Assembly: GCA_017621195.1 (NCBI GenBank)
Contig: JAGATO010000205.1
Coordinates: 1-6,577, forward strand
Length of the DNA: 6,577 nt
Direction: 5' to 3'
Source: Bacillota bacterium
GTDB lineage: Bacteria; Bacillota; Clostridia; Peptostreptococcales; Anaerovoracaceae
The notes under the pieces are model-generated. The model was not told the origin of the DNA. It saw nothing but the letters and a program-made list of their open reading frames with translations, and ran no database searches. Every line of letters starts with the position of its first letter. The stretch's first letter is position 1. Made by a program: the position numbers and the translations under genes. Below are positions 6,067-6,577 of the stretch, in pieces.

Positions 6067-6365
6067 GATGGTCGAAGGAGCTCGCCTCCGAATTCGTCGT
6101 CACTCTCCAGAGGATCGAAGGGTTCTCCCACAATGGTGAATTCCAGCCGGAGATATCCGAACCGCTTGGTGTACCGGGCGGAGAAACGGCATTCCTCTCC
6201 GAACTTTTCCCGATAGTTTAACAGGACTTCCTCGGCAGCCAACTTAATTCGCAGGATATCCTTTCGATCTACGCCTGCAGCATCGAGATACTCCTCCGCC
6301 AGACTGCATACTTCATCTATATTTTCATTGCTGAGTTCCGCATTCTTTACCGTAGTATTTTTCAT
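5877..6365 (-). CDS. RsbW/SpoIIAB-like (HATPase_c) domain, N-terminal part of the frameshifted fusion
   Basis: The frame from the ATG at 6365 encodes about 98 credible residues (to about 6072). It then runs into an Arg/Trp-rich, implausible tail that overlaps the transporter out of frame until the stop at 5877. The credible part has an opening helix (LSNENIDEVCSLAEEYL, 11-27), then IKLAAEEVLLNYREKFG (40-56). That carries the N-box-like E46-x3-N50 spacing of anti-sigma factor kinases. Next comes TIVGEPFDP (77-85), where such proteins have DxGxPFDP. The Asp that contacts adenine is replaced by I78, and the G2 GxGLxLV is only GGELLR (93-98). Nucleotide binding is thus doubtful and a sensory or regulatory role on the transporter is more plausible. 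An ATG five codons earlier (6380) is disfavoured because the AAGGATGG ribosome site overlaps it and suits 6365 (about 11 nt). It lies 44 nt after the S4 protein gene and is probably co-transcribed. Confidence 0.6.
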   Translation of the reverse strand: MKNTTVKNAELSNENIDEVCSLAEEYLDAAGVDRKDILRIKLAAEEVLLNYREKFGEECRFSARYTKRFGYLRLEFTIVGEPFDPLESDDEFGGELLRPSWPAWIPHHFGGIRTGKTGSSSLRKRRSTRRLSRWVWPSLRRWFWERFAICCRRKSETFFPAL

Positions 6366-6376
6366 ACAACATATGT

Positions 6377-6384
6377 CCATCCTT
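6377..6384 (-). promoter_or_regulatory. Ribosome binding site deciding the start of the ATPase-domain frame
   Basis: The minus strand reads AAGGATGG, one mismatch from AAGGAGG, ending about 11 nt before the ATG at 6365. The alternative ATG at 6380 falls inside this sequence, which argues for the later start. Confidence 0.45.
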
Positions 6385-6409
6385 TATTGCGTCTTGTCAT
6401 TTTCGTCCG

Positions 6410-6577
6410 TTATAGCGTCTCATACATGGTGGAAGCCACGTCCTTGGGCGCATGCTCCGGCGTCGACAGAACTCTGACCTTCAGCTCTGACGTTCCGAAA
6501 CGGATCAGGATCTCGTCGCCCTCCTTCACCTCCGCCCCCGCCTTGGCAACCTTGCCGTTGATCAAAATGCGCTCCTG
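6410..6577 (-). CDS. S4-domain RNA-binding protein, RqcP/YabO-like, 5' end cut by the window edge
   Basis: The minus strand is open from the window edge for 55 codons to a TAA at 6410-6412. The visible peptide starts QERILINGKVAKAGAEVKEGD, the second half of an S4 RNA-binding fold. It continues EILIRFGTSELKVRVL and ends STMYETL. The VNGKxAKxxxEVKxGDxIxxxFG pattern and a C-terminal MYxxL match RqcP (YabO) of Bacillota. RqcP is an 80-90 residue protein that works with RqcH and stabilises the P-site tRNA on stalled 50S subunits during alanine tailing. The N-terminal 30 or so residues are outside the window. Hsp15-type S4 proteins are similar, so RqcP is the best but not the only choice. It was not in the supplied gene candidates because it has no start inside the window. 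It precedes the ATPase/transporter gene by 44 nt with no terminator between. Confidence 0.82.
   Translation of the reverse strand, partial: QERILINGKVAKAGAEVKEGDEILIRFGTSELKVRVLSTPEHAPKDVASTMYETL

Larger units (their letters stand above)
4771..6365 (-). pseudogene. Inferred single gene: ATPase-fold regulatory domain fused to DAACS transporter, split by a one-base frameshift
   Basis: The distance from the ATG at 6365 to the stop at 4771 is 1595 nt, one short of 532 codons. Adding one base between 6067 and 6100 joins both frames into a 531-residue protein. In that protein GGELLR is followed by a linker, then MAGMDTAPLWRYQNGKNRIIF, completing the RsbW-like fold (the GLxLVRxxMD...YxxGxN pattern), then membrane segments. 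From memory, Clostridia have transporters of about 530-560 residues built this way; I could not check this. No canonical slippery heptamer is seen, and the upstream frame overlaps the transporter by 190 nt, so neither programmed -1 slippage nor stop-start coupling is a good explanation. Mutation or sequencing error is most likely. Confidence 0.6.

Noticed and set aside
6060..6090. Programmed frameshifting between the ATPase and transporter frames
   Set aside because: The shift needed is -1, and CTC CTT CGA CCA contains no X XXY YYZ heptamer. The GGAGG upstream is suggestive but not enough on its own.

Overview
The window looks like a piece of a Bacillota (Clostridia-type) chromosome. The reasons are strong GGAGG-type ribosome binding sites, consensus SigA-type promoters in A+T-rich gaps between fairly G+C-rich genes, a LexA/DinR-type SOS box of the Gram-positive form, and an RqcP-like S4 protein. 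This is inference from sequence character; no species is assigned.

Layout. Positions 1-1601 (minus) hold most of uvrB, cut by the left edge just before helicase motif VI. Positions 1602-2042 are a divergent promoter region. Toward uvrB it has a 17-bp-spaced promoter whose -35 abuts a 13/14 match to the Gram-positive SOS box. Toward the right it has a promoter with a perfect TATAAT, a dyad over its -35 and a structured leader ahead of a citrate synthase gene (2043-3425, plus). A new promoter (3493-3521) then drives a radical SAM protein of unknown substrate (3599-4483, plus), with a terminator-shaped hairpin lying between that promoter and the gene. The convergent gap 4484-4770 carries one terminator for each strand with a third hairpin between them.

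The right side (minus) reads from the edge inwards: the C-terminal 55 codons of an RqcP/YabO-like S4 RNA-binding protein, then 44 nt later an RsbW/SpoIIAB-like ATPase-fold domain, then a dicarboxylate/amino acid:cation symporter (DAACS) family transporter. The last strand of the ATPase fold is encoded in the transporter frame, and the two frames differ by one base. I therefore read 4771-6365 as one cytoplasmic-domain/transporter fusion gene split by a single-nucleotide frameshift (mutation, phase variation or sequencing error). Both halves look divergent: the ATPase G1 and G2 boxes are degraded, and the transporter lacks the NMDGT motif and the Arg/Asn/Asp set of the classical TM8. This fusion is the most unusual object in the window.

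Functionally the genes are mostly unrelated housekeeping units: DNA repair, entry of acetyl-CoA into citrate/glutamate synthesis, an orphan radical SAM enzyme, and a regulated solute transporter linked to an RNA-binding protein gene. No mobile element, CRISPR array, tRNA or rRNA was seen.
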